In this document: positions 26,976-35,896 of the stretch, piece after piece | Layout of the letters: each line of letters opens with the position of its first letter | Numbering within the stretch: position 1 is the stretch's first letter | From: Streptomyces caniferus | GTDB taxonomy: Bacteria; Actinomycetota; Actinomycetes; Streptomycetales; Streptomycetaceae | NCBI RefSeq assembly: GCF_009811555.1 | Contig: NZ_BLIN01000007.1 | Coordinates: 186,001 to 250,000 of the forward strand | Direction: 5' to 3' | DNA length: 64,000 bases | Notes under the pieces: generated by a model | What the model was told of the DNA's origin: nothing | Seen by the model: only the letters and a program-made list of their open reading frames with translations | Databases searched by the model: none | Translations under genes and position numbers: made by a program

Positions 26976-29387
26976 ATGGCTGACAAGGAGACACGCGTCG
27001 CCACCGCTCCGGGCCGTACCCCCACGAACCTCACGCAGGGCGGCCGGACCAAGGCCGGCATCGGGGAGTCCACGCTGCGGCCCGACGGCACCCTCAAGGT
27101 GACCGGAGAGTTCGCCTACTCCTCGGACATGTGGCACGAGGACATGCTGTGGGGCTTCACCCTGCGCTCCACCGTCGCGCATGCCGAGATCAGGTCGATC
27201 GACACGTCCGAGGCGCTGGCGACCTCCGGCGTCTACGCCGTCCTGACCTACGACGACCTGCCCACCGACGTGAAGAACTACGGCCTGGAGATCCAGGACA
27301 CGCCGGTTCTCGCGCACGGCAAGGTGCGCCACCACGGGGAGCCGGTGGCGCTGGTCGCCGCCGACCACCCGGAGACCGCACGCCGCGCCGCCGCCAAGAT
27401 CAAGATCGACTACGCCGAGCTGCCGGTCGTCACCGACGAGGCCTCCGCCACCGCCGAGGGCGCCCCGCTGATCCACGAGAACCGCGACGACCACCACGTG
27501 GGCCATGTCCCGCACCCGAACATCGTCCACCGCCAGCCGATCATCCGCGGCAACGCCGACGAGGCGGCCAAGAAGGCCGACGTCATCGTCTCCGGCGAGT
27601 ACGTCTTCGGCATGCAGGACCAGGCCTTCCTCGGCCCGGAGTCCGGCCTCGCGGTGCCCGGCGAGGACGGCGGCGTCGACCTCTACGTCGCCACCCAGTG
27701 GCTGCACTCCGACCTGCGCCAGATCGCCCCGGTCCTCGGCCTGCCGCCGGAGAAGGTGCGGATGACGCTCTCCGGCGTCGGCGGCGCGTTCGGCGGCCGC
27801 GAGGACCTGTCGATGCAGATCCACGCCTGCCTCCTGGCGCTGCGCACCGGCAAGCCCGTCAAGATCGTCTACAACCGGTTCGAGTCCTTCTTCGGACACG
27901 TCCACCGGCACCCGGCGAAGCTCTGGTACGAGCACGGCGCCACCAAGGACGGCAAGCTCACCCACCTCAAGTGCCGCATCGTGCTGGACGGCGGCGCCTA
28001 CGCGTCCGCCTCCCCGGCCGTCGTCGGCAACGCCTCCTCGCTCGCCGTCGGCCCGTACGTGGTCGACGACGTCGACATCGAGGCCCTCGCGCTGTACTCC
28101 AACAACCCGCCCTGCGGGGCGATGCGCGGCTTCGGCGCCGTCCAGGCGTGCTTCGCCTACGAGGCGCAGATGGACAAGGTCGCCAAGAAGCTGGGCATGG
28201 ACCCGGTCGCGTTCCGGCAGCTCAACGCCATGGAACAGGGCACGCTCATGCCCACCGGCCAGCCGGTCGACTCGCCGGCCCCGGTCGCCGAACTCCTCCG
28301 GCGCGTCAAGGCGATGCCGCTGCCGCCCGAGCAGCAGTGGCTGGCGGCCGGAACGGGCGCCGACGTCCGTGCGCTGCCCGGCGGGCTGTCCAACACCACC
28401 CACGGCGAGGACGTGGTCCGCGGCATCGGCTACGCCGTCGGCATCAAGAACGTCGGCTTCTCCGAGGGCTTCGACGACTACTCCACCGCCCGGGTGCGGA
28501 TGGAGGTCGTCGGCGGGGTGCCGGTCGCCACCGTCCACACCGCGATGGCGGAGGTCGGCCAGGGCGGTGTCACCGTCCACGCCCAGATCGCCCGTACGGA
28601 GCTGGGCGTCCAGCAGGTCACCATCCAGCCGGCCGACACCCGGGTCGGCTCGGCCGGCTCGACGTCCGCCTCCCGCCAGACCTATGTCACCGGCGGCGCG
28701 GTCAAGAACACCTGTGAGCACGTCCGCGAGCAGGTCCTCGACATCGGCCGGCGCAAGTTCGGCACCTACCACCCGGCCTGGGCGACCGCCGAACTCCTGC
28801 TGGAGGGCGGCAAGGTCGTCACCGACGGCGGCGAGGTGCTGGCCAACCTGGCGGACGTGCTGGAGGACGAGGCGGTCGACCTGGAGCTGGAGTGGCGCCA
28901 CCGCCCCACCGAGCCCTTCGACCTGCACACCGGCCAGGGCAACGGCCACGTCCAGTACTCCTTCGCGGCCCACCGCGCGGTCGTCGAGGTGGACACCGGA
29001 CTCGGCCTGGTCAAGGTCATCGAGCTGGCCTGCGCCCAGGACGTCGGCAAGGCGCTCAACCCGCTGTCCGTGGTCGGCCAGATCCAGGGAGGGACCACCC
29101 AGGGGCTGGGCGTGGCGGTCATGGAGGAGATCATCGTCGACCCCAAGACCGCGAAGGTGCGCAACCCCTCCTTCACGGACTACCTCATCCCCACGATTCT
29201 CGACACCCCGACGATCCCGGTCGATGTGCTCGAACTCGCCGACGAGCACGCCCCGTACGGGCTGCGCGGCGTCGGCGAGGCCCCCACCCTGTCGTCCACC
29301 CCGGCCGTCCTCGCGGCGATCCGGAACGCGACCGGGCTGGAGCTCAACAAGACGCCGGTACGGCCCGAACACCTCACCGGCACATAG
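26976..29387 (+). CDS. xanthine dehydrogenase molybdopterin-binding catalytic subunit (L)
   Basis: An 803-residue protein of the aldehyde oxidase/xanthine dehydrogenase large-subunit family, with the conserved FGGRED near the Mo pocket, CGAMRGFGAVQACFAYE, and the late catalytic-site region GLRGVGEAP containing the essential Glu (about residue 766). It should hydroxylate hypoxanthine to xanthine and xanthine to urate in the cytoplasm. It starts five bases after the 2Fe-2S gene. The ATG at 26976 is chosen from the operon spacing and the family N terminus; the open frame continues upstream. Confidence 0.93.
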   Translation: MADKETRVATAPGRTPTNLTQGGRTKAGIGESTLRPDGTLKVTGEFAYSSDMWHEDMLWGFTLRSTVAHAEIRSIDTSEALATSGVYAVLTYDDLPTDVKNYGLEIQDTPVLAHGKVRHHGEPVALVAADHPETARRAAAKIKIDYAELPVVTDEASATAEGAPLIHENRDDHHVGHVPHPNIVHRQPIIRGNADEAAKKADVIVSGEYVFGMQDQAFLGPESGLAVPGEDGGVDLYVATQWLHSDLRQIAPVLGLPPEKVRMTLSGVGGAFGGREDLSMQIHACLLALRTGKPVKIVYNRFESFFGHVHRHPAKLWYEHGATKDGKLTHLKCRIVLDGGAYASASPAVVGNASSLAVGPYVVDDVDIEALALYSNNPPCGAMRGFGAVQACFAYEAQMDKVAKKLGMDPVAFRQLNAMEQGTLMPTGQPVDSPAPVAELLRRVKAMPLPPEQQWLAAGTGADVRALPGGLSNTTHGEDVVRGIGYAVGIKNVGFSEGFDDYSTARVRMEVVGGVPVATVHTAMAEVGQGGVTVHAQIARTELGVQQVTIQPADTRVGSAGSTSASRQTYVTGGAVKNTCEHVREQVLDIGRRKFGTYHPAWATAELLLEGGKVVTDGGEVLANLADVLEDEAVDLELEWRHRPTEPFDLHTGQGNGHVQYSFAAHRAVVEVDTGLGLVKVIELACAQDVGKALNPLSVVGQIQGGTTQGLGVAVMEEIIVDPKTAKVRNPSFTDYLIPTILDTPTIPVDVLELADEHAPYGLRGVGEAPTLSSTPAVLAAIRNATGLELNKTPVRPEHLTGT

Positions 29388-29418
29388 AAGCCGTCCGGGG
29401 GCGACCCCGGACACCGGC

Positions 29419-29478
29419 CTCCGGGCGGTGCGTGTCAGGGGCGGTCCCTGTCCGTCCTCCTCCGCGCACCGCCCGGAG
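29419..29478. terminator. 14-bp stem hairpin between xdh and the permease
   Basis: A 14-bp perfect inverted repeat (29419-29432 with 29465-29478) spans 32 bases, inside which a smaller AGGG/CCCT hairpin can form. It may lower read-through from the xdh genes to the permease or act in RNA stability. Confidence 0.55.
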
Positions 29479-29584
29479 TCCGTTCCCGTACCACGCAGTC
29501 GCTGCTCCGCCCCGGCGGAGCCAGCACCCCATCGTTCGCCTCGGGCCGTCCCCCGGGTCGTGCAGCCGATGTTTCATCCCAAAT

Positions 29585-29601
29585 CTCGCACCCGGTGCGA
29601 G
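29585..29601. promoter_or_regulatory. short palindrome upstream of the purine permease
   Basis: CTCGCAC-CCG-GTGCGAG, a perfect 7-bp inverted repeat, ends about 30 bases before the permease ATG. Operator or leader hairpin; the sequence alone does not decide. Confidence 0.4.
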
Positions 29602-29631
29602 TGCCCCTGTGAACCTTGGGAGTAAGGCACC

Positions 29632-31089
29632 ATGACCCAGCAGTCCACAGAGCCGAGGACCACGGCGGAAGACGCGGGCGACGGCTCGCGCCAGCCCGCC
29701 GGCCGGTCCTGGCTCGACCGGTACTTCCACATCTCCGACAGAGGATCGACGCTTGCGCGAGAGGTGCGCGGCGGCATCACCACCTTCATGGCGATGTGCT
29801 ACATCCTCCTGCTCAACCCGCTGATCCTGTCGACCCCGGACGTGGAGAAGAACACCCTCGCGCATGCGGGCGTGGTCACCGCGACCGCGCTGGCCGCGGC
29901 CGTCTCCACGCTGCTGATGGGCTTCATCGGCAAGGTACCGCTGGCCCTGGCGGCCGGTCTGAACGTCTCCGCCGCCCTGACCGCCCAGGTCGTCCCGAAC
30001 ATGACCTGGCCGCAGGCCATGGGCATGTGTGTGGTCTACGGCGTGGTCATCTGTCTCCTGGTGGTGACCGGCCTCCGAGAGATGATCATGAACGCCATCC
30101 CGCTGGCGCTCAAGCACGCCATCACCATGGGCATCGGCATGTTCGTCGCCCTGCTCGGCCTGGTGAAGGCCGGTTTCGTCGGCAAGGGCGAGGGCGGCCC
30201 CGTCACCCTCGGCCTGACCGGGCAGCTGTCCGGCTGGCCGGTGCTGTTCTTCTGCGTCACCCTGCTGCTGATCTTCATGCTGCAGGCCCGCAAGGTGCCC
30301 GGTGCGATCCTCATCGGCATCGTGGCCGGCAGCGTGCTGGCCATCGCCGCGACCCGGATCGGCGGCCTCACCGCCAAGGACTGGGGCGGTACGCCCCCGG
30401 AGCTGAGCGGCAGCGCGGTCGCGATGCCCGACTTCGGCCTCTTCGGCCATGTCGAGTTCGGCGGCTGGGGCTCCATCGGCGCGCTCAGCGTCGGCATGAT
30501 CGTCTTCACCCTGGTGCTGGCCGGTTTCTTCGACGCGATGGCCACCATCATCGGTGTCGGCACGGAGGCCGGGCTGGCCGACGACAAGGGCCGGATGCCG
30601 GGCCTGTCCAAGGCGCTGTTCGTGGACGGCGCGGGCGGTGCGATCGGCGGTGTGACCGGCGCGTCCGGCCAGACCGTGTTCATCGAGTCGGCGAGCGGTG
30701 TCGGCGAGGGTGCGCGCACCGGTCTGTCGTCCGTCGTCACCGGCCTGTTCTTCGCGGCCTGCCTGTTCTTCACCCCGCTCACCCAGCTCGTACCGGCCCA
30801 GGTGGCCTCGGCCGCCCTCGTCGTCATCGGCTCGATGATGATGAGCGCCGCCGGCCACGTGGACTGGCGCGACCGCTCGGTGTCCATCCCGGTCTTCCTG
30901 ACCGTGGCCCTGATGCCGTTCACCTACAGCATCACCGCAGGTGTCGGCGCGGGCGTCATCGCTTACGTTGCCATTAAGGCGGCACAGGGCAAATGGCGCG
31001 AGGTCGGCGGCTTCATGTGGGTGCTCGCCGCGATCTTCGTCGTCTACTTCTCACTCCATCCGATCGAGGAGTGGCTGGGCGTCAAGTAA
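29632..31089 (+). CDS. NCS2-family (AzgA-type) purine permease
   Basis: A 485-residue membrane protein with about 12-14 helices. It opens with the charged GSTLAREVRGGITTFMAMCYI segment typical of the AzgA/GhxP branch of NCS2 transporters and includes the substrate-region motif GLNVSAALTAQ. It should import hypoxanthine, guanine, adenine or xanthine with protons. Its place between xanthine dehydrogenase and XdhC points to purine supply for catabolism. Confidence 0.92.
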   Translation: MTQQSTEPRTTAEDAGDGSRQPAGRSWLDRYFHISDRGSTLAREVRGGITTFMAMCYILLLNPLILSTPDVEKNTLAHAGVVTATALAAAVSTLLMGFIGKVPLALAAGLNVSAALTAQVVPNMTWPQAMGMCVVYGVVICLLVVTGLREMIMNAIPLALKHAITMGIGMFVALLGLVKAGFVGKGEGGPVTLGLTGQLSGWPVLFFCVTLLLIFMLQARKVPGAILIGIVAGSVLAIAATRIGGLTAKDWGGTPPELSGSAVAMPDFGLFGHVEFGGWGSIGALSVGMIVFTLVLAGFFDAMATIIGVGTEAGLADDKGRMPGLSKALFVDGAGGAIGGVTGASGQTVFIESASGVGEGARTGLSSVVTGLFFAACLFFTPLTQLVPAQVASAALVVIGSMMMSAAGHVDWRDRSVSIPVFLTVALMPFTYSITAGVGAGVIAYVAIKAAQGKWREVGGFMWVLAAIFVVYFSLHPIEEWLGVK

Positions 31090-31125
31090 CCGCCCGCCCT
31101 CCCTCCCGTCCGTAAGGAGACCGAC

Positions 31126-32364
31126 ATGCTGGACATCGCCGAAGAGCTGCACCGGTGGGTCGAGCAGGGCCGCGACTTCGCGGTGGCCACCGTGGTGGCC
31201 ACGCACGGCAGCGCGCCCCGCCATCCCGGCGCCGCCCTGGCCGTCGACAGTGACGGCACGGCGATCGGGTCGGTCTCCGGCGGATGTGTGGAGGGGGCGG
31301 TGTACGAGCTGTGCCAGGAGGCGCTGCAGACCGGCGAGCCGGTCCTGGAGCGCTTCGGCTACAGCGACGAGGATGCCTTCGCCGTGGGCCTGACCTGCGG
31401 CGGCATCATCGACATCCTCGTCCAGCCGGTACGGGCGGGCACCCGGCGCCCGGCCGGCGGCACAGCGTCGGGAGAGCCGGCGGAAGGCGTCGCCGGCACG
31501 CTCGCCGCCGGCCTGGCCGCCGCCGCCACGGGAGAGGCGGCGGCCCTCGCCCGGGTCATCGACGGCCCCGCCGAGCTGCTCGGCCGTGCGCTGATGGTCC
31601 GCCCCGACGGCAGCCACACCGGCACCCTCGGCGGCCACCCCGCCCTCGACCGCACCGCGGTCGCCCTGACCCGTGCCCTGCTGGACGCCGGGCGCACCAC
31701 GACGATCGAGATCGGGTCGGGCCCGGCTCCGGAGGAGGGCGCCAAGGGCGAGGGGGCGGGGCAGCCGAGCGGTTCGCAGTGCGGCCCGCCCGTCCTCCTC
31801 CTCGTCGAATCCTCCGTCCCCGCGCCCCGCATGATCGTCTTCGGCGCCATCGACTTCGCCTCCGCGCTGGTCAAGGTCGGCAAGTTCCTCAACTACCACG
31901 TCACGGTCTGCGACGCCCGCTCCGTCTTCGCCACCAGCACCCGCTTCCCGGACGCCGACGAGATCGTCGTCGACTGGCCGCACCGCTACCTGGACTCCCA
32001 GGACCTCGACCCCCGCACGGTGCTGTGCGTGCTGACCCACGACGCCAAGTTCGACGTACCGCTGCTGGAGCGGGCGCTCAAGCTCCCGGTCGCCTACGTC
32101 GGCGCGATGGGCTCGCGCCGCACCCACCTGGACCGGCTGCAGCGGCTGCGCGACACCGGCCTGACCGAACTCGAACTCAACCGGATGCGCTCGCCCATCG
32201 GCCTCGACCTCGGCGCCCGCACCCCCGAGGAGACCGCGCTGTCCATCGCCGCCGAGATCGTCGCCAACCGGCGCGGCGGCACCGGCACACCGCTGACCGG
32301 CGCGCACACCCCCATCCACCACGACACGGGCCGGCCGGTGGGGCGGATCGGGTCGGTGGCCTGA
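31126..32364 (+). CDS. xdhC: XdhC-family molybdenum cofactor insertion protein
   Basis: A 412-residue protein. The N-terminal XdhC/CoxI domain has ATVVATHGSAPRHPGA and SVSGGCVEGAV with the conserved Cys, followed by TCGGIIDILVQPV. The C-terminal half is the XdhC Rossmann domain (IVFGAIDFASALVKVG, HRYLDSQDLDPRTVLCVLTHD, AYVGAMGSRRT). XdhC binds molybdenum cofactor, supports its sulfuration and delivers it to the large subunit. AAGGAG lies just upstream of the ATG. It closes the purine module. Confidence 0.92.
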   Translation: MLDIAEELHRWVEQGRDFAVATVVATHGSAPRHPGAALAVDSDGTAIGSVSGGCVEGAVYELCQEALQTGEPVLERFGYSDEDAFAVGLTCGGIIDILVQPVRAGTRRPAGGTASGEPAEGVAGTLAAGLAAAATGEAAALARVIDGPAELLGRALMVRPDGSHTGTLGGHPALDRTAVALTRALLDAGRTTTIEIGSGPAPEEGAKGEGAGQPSGSQCGPPVLLLVESSVPAPRMIVFGAIDFASALVKVGKFLNYHVTVCDARSVFATSTRFPDADEIVVDWPHRYLDSQDLDPRTVLCVLTHDAKFDVPLLERALKLPVAYVGAMGSRRTHLDRLQRLRDTGLTELELNRMRSPIGLDLGARTPEETALSIAAEIVANRRGGTGTPLTGAHTPIHHDTGRPVGRIGSVA

Positions 32365-32437
32365 GGACCGGCGCGCGACGGCCGGCGGACGCGCGGGGGA
32401 AGCCGGAAAACGGGATGAAGGTCCCGGCGCACCGGGC

Positions 32438-32443
32438 TAGCGT
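32438..32443 (+). promoter_or_regulatory. -10 element of a probable leaderless promoter
   Basis: TAGCGT lies seven bases before the GTG at 32451, and no ribosome binding site is present. This spacing places transcription start at or next to the start codon. Confidence 0.5.
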
Positions 32444-32450
32444 CCCCCGG

Positions 32451-33710
32451 GTGACCACCGACGACGCCGCCCGCACCGCCACGGACCTCCGCGACATCCC
32501 GGAGGCCGACTGCGACCGTGCCCTGGATCTGTGCTACTCCGTCTTCCACCTGGCGCCCGGCGACCGGACCCGGCGCCACCACGAGGAGCTGCTGCGGGCC
32601 GCGCTCCGGATCGGTGCCTACGACGGCGGACAACTGGCGGGCATGGCCGGGGCGCACCGCCGCACCCTCTCGGTGCCCGGCGGTCAACTCCCGTGCGCCG
32701 CAGTGGACTTCGTCTCCGTGCTGCCCACGCACCGGCGCCGGGGCATCCTCGGTTCGATGATGGAGGAGCTCTGGCGCCGCTGCGCGGCCGACGGGCGGCC
32801 ACTGGCCTGCCTGTGGGCGTCCGAGCCCGCCATCTACGGCCGCTACGGCTTCGGCGCCGCCACCGAGCTGTGCCACATCGAGATCGACGCCTCCCGCCCG
32901 CTCGCGCTCCGTCTCGCCCCCGACAGCCGCCCGCTGCGGCTGATCGACCCGGCCGAGGCGCCCGCGGCGCTCGCCCCGCGCTACGACGCGACCCTGGCGC
33001 TGCGGGCCGGCCGCTTCACCCGCGACGAGAGCTGGTGGCGCTGCGGGGCGCTGGACCTCGACGGCGCCCAGATGGACCTTCCGGCCAACGGGTTCGGGGC
33101 GGTGCGCGTCGTGGTGCTCGGCGCCCCGGGCCATGCGCCCGGCGGCTACGCGGTCTACCGCACCCGCGGCGCGGGCGACGACCGCCCCGGCGTGGTCTCC
33201 GTCGGCGAACTGGAAGCGGAGTCCGCACCGGCCGCCGCCGCCCTGTGGTCCTACCTCGCCTCGATCGACCTCACCTCGACCGTACGGGTCCAGGGCCGCC
33301 CCGCCGACGACCCGCTCCTGCACCTCGCCGCCGACCGTGACCAGGTGCGCGTCACGGGCCAGGAACCCAACCTCTGGCTCCGGCTGGTGGACGTCCGCAC
33401 CGCGCTCACCGCCCGCTCCTGGGCGGCCCCCGTCGACCTCGTCCTCGACCTGCGCGACACCGCGCTGCCCGCCAACGCGGGCCGCTTCCGGCTGACCGCA
33501 GGCCCCGGCGGTGCCACGTGGGAGCCCGCCGACGAAGCGCCCGACCTCTCCCTGGACGTGCGGGAGCTGTCCTCCTGCTATCTCGGCGGCACCCCGCTGC
33601 GCCACCTCGCGCACGCCGGTCTGGTCACCGAGCACACCCCGGGTGCGGTGCGCCGTCTGGACGCCGCCCTGCAGACCGAGCTGCTGCCGTTCACCGGGGA
33701 GAACTACTGA
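32451..33710 (+). CDS. Eis-like GNAT N-acetyltransferase
   Basis: A 419-residue protein with the tripartite layout of Eis (enhanced intracellular survival) acetyltransferases. An N-terminal GNAT domain has the acetyl-CoA loop VLPTHRRRGILGSMM (about residue 90) and SEPAIYGRYGFGAA. A second degenerate GNAT domain and a C-terminal SCP2-like domain follow, ending with the conserved carboxylate stretch PFTGENY. Eis proteins acetylate aminoglycosides and lysine-like amines. The GTG at 32451 is chosen because a -10-like sequence lies just upstream; ATG 32415 is an alternative. It converges with a second GNAT gene. Confidence 0.85.
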   Translation: MTTDDAARTATDLRDIPEADCDRALDLCYSVFHLAPGDRTRRHHEELLRAALRIGAYDGGQLAGMAGAHRRTLSVPGGQLPCAAVDFVSVLPTHRRRGILGSMMEELWRRCAADGRPLACLWASEPAIYGRYGFGAATELCHIEIDASRPLALRLAPDSRPLRLIDPAEAPAALAPRYDATLALRAGRFTRDESWWRCGALDLDGAQMDLPANGFGAVRVVVLGAPGHAPGGYAVYRTRGAGDDRPGVVSVGELEAESAPAAAALWSYLASIDLTSTVRVQGRPADDPLLHLAADRDQVRVTGQEPNLWLRLVDVRTALTARSWAAPVDLVLDLRDTALPANAGRFRLTAGPGGATWEPADEAPDLSLDVRELSSCYLGGTPLRHLAHAGLVTEHTPGAVRRLDAALQTELLPFTGENY

Positions 33711-33715
33711 GGGCC

Positions 33716-33745
33716 GGGCGCGGGCCCGGCCGTCGGCCCGCGCCC
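33716..33745. terminator. bidirectional hairpin between convergent GNAT genes
   Basis: GGGCGCGGGCC and its complement GGCCCGCGCCC are separated by eight bases, in the 40-bp gap between the stops at 33710 (plus) and 33751 (minus). Confidence 0.7.
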
Positions 33746-33750
33746 CGGTC

Positions 33751-34314
33751 TCAGCCCGCGCCCCCGGTCCGCCGCGGCCGCCGCGCGGCCATCACGAACA
33801 CGTCGTGCCACGCGCCGTCCCAGAACAGCGCCTCCCGCATCCGGCCCTCCACCTCGAAGCCGCACTTCTCGTACGCCCGCCGGGCGCGCGGGTTGTAGTC
33901 GTAGACCTCCAGCTGGACGCGGTGCAGGCCCACCCGGTCGAAGGCGTAGTCGAGCAGCAGCCGGGTCGCCTCGCTGCCGATGCCGCGGCCGGTCGCGTCC
34001 GGGACGAGGGCGATCCGGAAGCTGCCCTGGGCGTTCGGCGCATCGATGCCGCTCAGCGCGAGTTCGCCCAGGAACTCGCCGGATTCCCGGTCCTCGACGG
34101 CGAGGTCCAGCCGGTCCGCGCGGTCGAGGCTGCCGGCGCACCACGCCTGCAGCTCCTCCAGCGTGAAGTCATGGTGGGTGCCGGTCAGCCGGCGGTTCTC
34201 GGGGTCCACGGCGGAGGCGTGGAAGGCGGCCGCATGCCGCGCAGACAGCGGGGTGAGACGTATCCGGTCGCCCGTGAGCACCGGTTTCTCGGAGAGTGCG
34301 GTGGCGTCGATCAT
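33751..34314 (-). CDS. RimJ/RimL-type GNAT acetyltransferase
   Basis: A 187-residue single-domain GNAT protein. It has the RimJ/RimL pattern: TGDRIRLTPLSARHAAAF near the start, the acetyl-CoA motif RIALVPDATGRGIGSEATRLL (about residues 98-118), and the late motif NPRARRAYEKCGFEVEGRMRE. These enzymes acetylate N-terminal amines of ribosomal proteins or small molecules. It is divergent from the LysR gene, with about 115 bp between starts. Confidence 0.88.
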   Translation of the reverse strand: MIDATALSEKPVLTGDRIRLTPLSARHAAAFHASAVDPENRRLTGTHHDFTLEELQAWCAGSLDRADRLDLAVEDRESGEFLGELALSGIDAPNAQGSFRIALVPDATGRGIGSEATRLLLDYAFDRVGLHRVQLEVYDYNPRARRAYEKCGFEVEGRMREALFWDGAWHDVFVMAARRPRRTGGAG

Positions 34315-34428
34315 GGGGGGATGATGTCCGGACCGCGGACGGACGGCAACGGAATTGACGGGCCGGGGGAGTGCCGGACCGGGCGGGCGCGGCCGGGCTC
34401 AGGGGGAGCGGGCCGGAAAGGGGAAGGC

Positions 34429-35358
34429 GTGGAGCTGCGGCAGGTGCGGTACTTCGTCATGGTCGCGCAGGAGCTGCACTTCGGGCGGGCCGCGGAGAAG
34501 CTGCACATCGTGCAGTCGGCCGTGAGCCAGCAGATCAGGCGGCTGGAGCGGGAGTTGCAGACCGAGCTGTTCGACCGGTCGGCACGCCAGGTGCGGCTGA
34601 CGGCCGTGGGCGAGCGGTTCCTTCCGGAGGCACGCGCGCTGCTCGCCGCCGAGCAGCGCGCCCGCGCCGTCGTCGCCGAGGTGACCGCCGGTCGCGCCGC
34701 CACCCTGCGCCTGGGGACGAGTACGGGCCTGGGTGCCCATCTGGACCGGGTGCTGGACGCGCTGGCCGGTATCGCCCCGGAGGTCCGGGTGGAGCTGGTG
34801 GCGGCGCGGGCCGGGGAGCGGCTCGACCTGGTGGCGTCCGGCGGGCTGGACGCCGCCTTCCTCCGCGGTGAGCCGGACGACCGCGGACCGGACGGCCTGC
34901 GCGCGGTGCCGCTGTGGCAGGACCCGCTGGTGGCGGTCCTCCCCGCCCGGCACCCGCTGGCCGCCTCGCCCGGCCCCCTCGCGCTCGCCGAACTCGCCGC
35001 CGTCCCGCTGGTGCTGACCGCGCGGCGCAACAACCCCGCCCTGGTCGATCTGGTCGTGGGCGCCTGCCACGACGCCGGTTTCACCCCCGCCCCGGGGCCC
35101 GCGTACGGCTCGCTGGACGACACCCTGACGGCGATCGGCGCCGCCGGTGCGACGGACGGCCTGTGGACCGTCGTCTACGCCTCGCACGCCGCCCGGCTGA
35201 GCACCCCCAGGGTCGCCTTCCTGCCGTTTCGCCACCCGGGCATGGAGCTGACCACCTCGCTCGTGGTGCGCCGCACGGACCCGCCCGCCGGGCTGGATCC
35301 GCTGCTGCGGGCCTGTGCGGCGACGGACCGGAGCGCGGTGCCCGATCTCGATCGGTGA
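34429..35358 (+). CDS. LysR-family transcriptional regulator
   Basis: A 309-residue LysR regulator. MELRQVRYFVMVAQELHFGR begins the winged helix, with recognition helix AVSQQIRRLERELQTELFDR, followed by a two-lobe ligand domain (RLGTSTGLGAHLDRVL onwards). The GTG at 34429, with AAAGGGGAAGG upstream, is the family-typical start. The tautomerase gene 170 bp downstream on the same strand and the divergent GNAT gene are the likely neighbours under its control. Confidence 0.92.
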   Translation: MELRQVRYFVMVAQELHFGRAAEKLHIVQSAVSQQIRRLERELQTELFDRSARQVRLTAVGERFLPEARALLAAEQRARAVVAEVTAGRAATLRLGTSTGLGAHLDRVLDALAGIAPEVRVELVAARAGERLDLVASGGLDAAFLRGEPDDRGPDGLRAVPLWQDPLVAVLPARHPLAASPGPLALAELAAVPLVLTARRNNPALVDLVVGACHDAGFTPAPGPAYGSLDDTLTAIGAAGATDGLWTVVYASHAARLSTPRVAFLPFRHPGMELTTSLVVRRTDPPAGLDPLLRACAATDRSAVPDLDR

Positions 35359-35529
35359 TCGCTGTGTGCGCATTCCGCTTCTTGGTCGCACGGGCCGTTC
35401 GCGATGGACTGAGGGCACGCCGGTCAACCACCGGAAACCCGGGGAGAACCCGGGTGCTCCAGGCCGGGGAACACGGGGGAGAACCCGCAGATGTTCCCCT
35501 ACGGCCGCAACCGACAAGGGAGTTACGTC

Positions 35530-35712
35530 ATGCCGATCGTCACCGTCCAGCAGGGCCCGCGCAGCGTCGAGCTGAAGCGGGAGCTGGTCCGGCAGATCAC
35601 CGACGCGTTCGTGGACGCGTACCGCATTCCCGCCGAGACCGTGCAGGTGTGGATCCAGGAGGTCCCCACCGACAGCTGGGGCGCGGCGGGCACGCTGACC
35701 GCGGACAAGTAG
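35530..35712 (+). CDS. 4-oxalocrotonate tautomerase family protein
   Basis: A 60-residue protein starting MPIVTVQQGPRS; Pro1 after Met removal is the catalytic base of the family. The helix REDLVRQIT-like segment (RELVRQITDAFVDAY) and the strand VQVWIQEV match 4-OT/DmpI tautomerases, which act as homohexamers of about 62 residues. AAGGGAG lies seven bases upstream. No meta-cleavage pathway genes adjoin it, so the physiological substrate is open. Confidence 0.88.
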   Translation: MPIVTVQQGPRSVELKRELVRQITDAFVDAYRIPAETVQVWIQEVPTDSWGAAGTLTADK

Positions 35713-35730
35713 CCACGGGCGGGCCGGCCT

Positions 35731-35896
35731 TCACGGGGGAGGGCCGGCCCGCGCGGGGGAGGGCCGGATTGCACGGGGGGGGAGGGCCGGTCCCAAGGCA
35801 GCACCCCCGGGTCACGTCGCTAAGGGAGGGTTTTCTACGGGAGGGCCCCCGCCTCACGTCCCCTACGGGAGCGCCGCACCCGCCCCACGTCCCCTA
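35731..35896. repeat. two small degenerate tandem arrays ending in the LuxR stop codon
   Basis: The left half has three copies of a CGGGGGAGGGCCGG unit. The right half has copies beginning CTACGGGAG at 35835, 35863 and 35894, separated by 28 and 31 bases with CACGTCCC at their ends. The last copy is the true 3' end of the LuxR gene, so the other two are duplications of it. Confidence 0.7.

Noticed and set aside
29585..29601. Purine riboswitch
   Set aside because: Only one short hairpin; the junction and loop-loop architecture of known purine or guanine riboswitches is absent.
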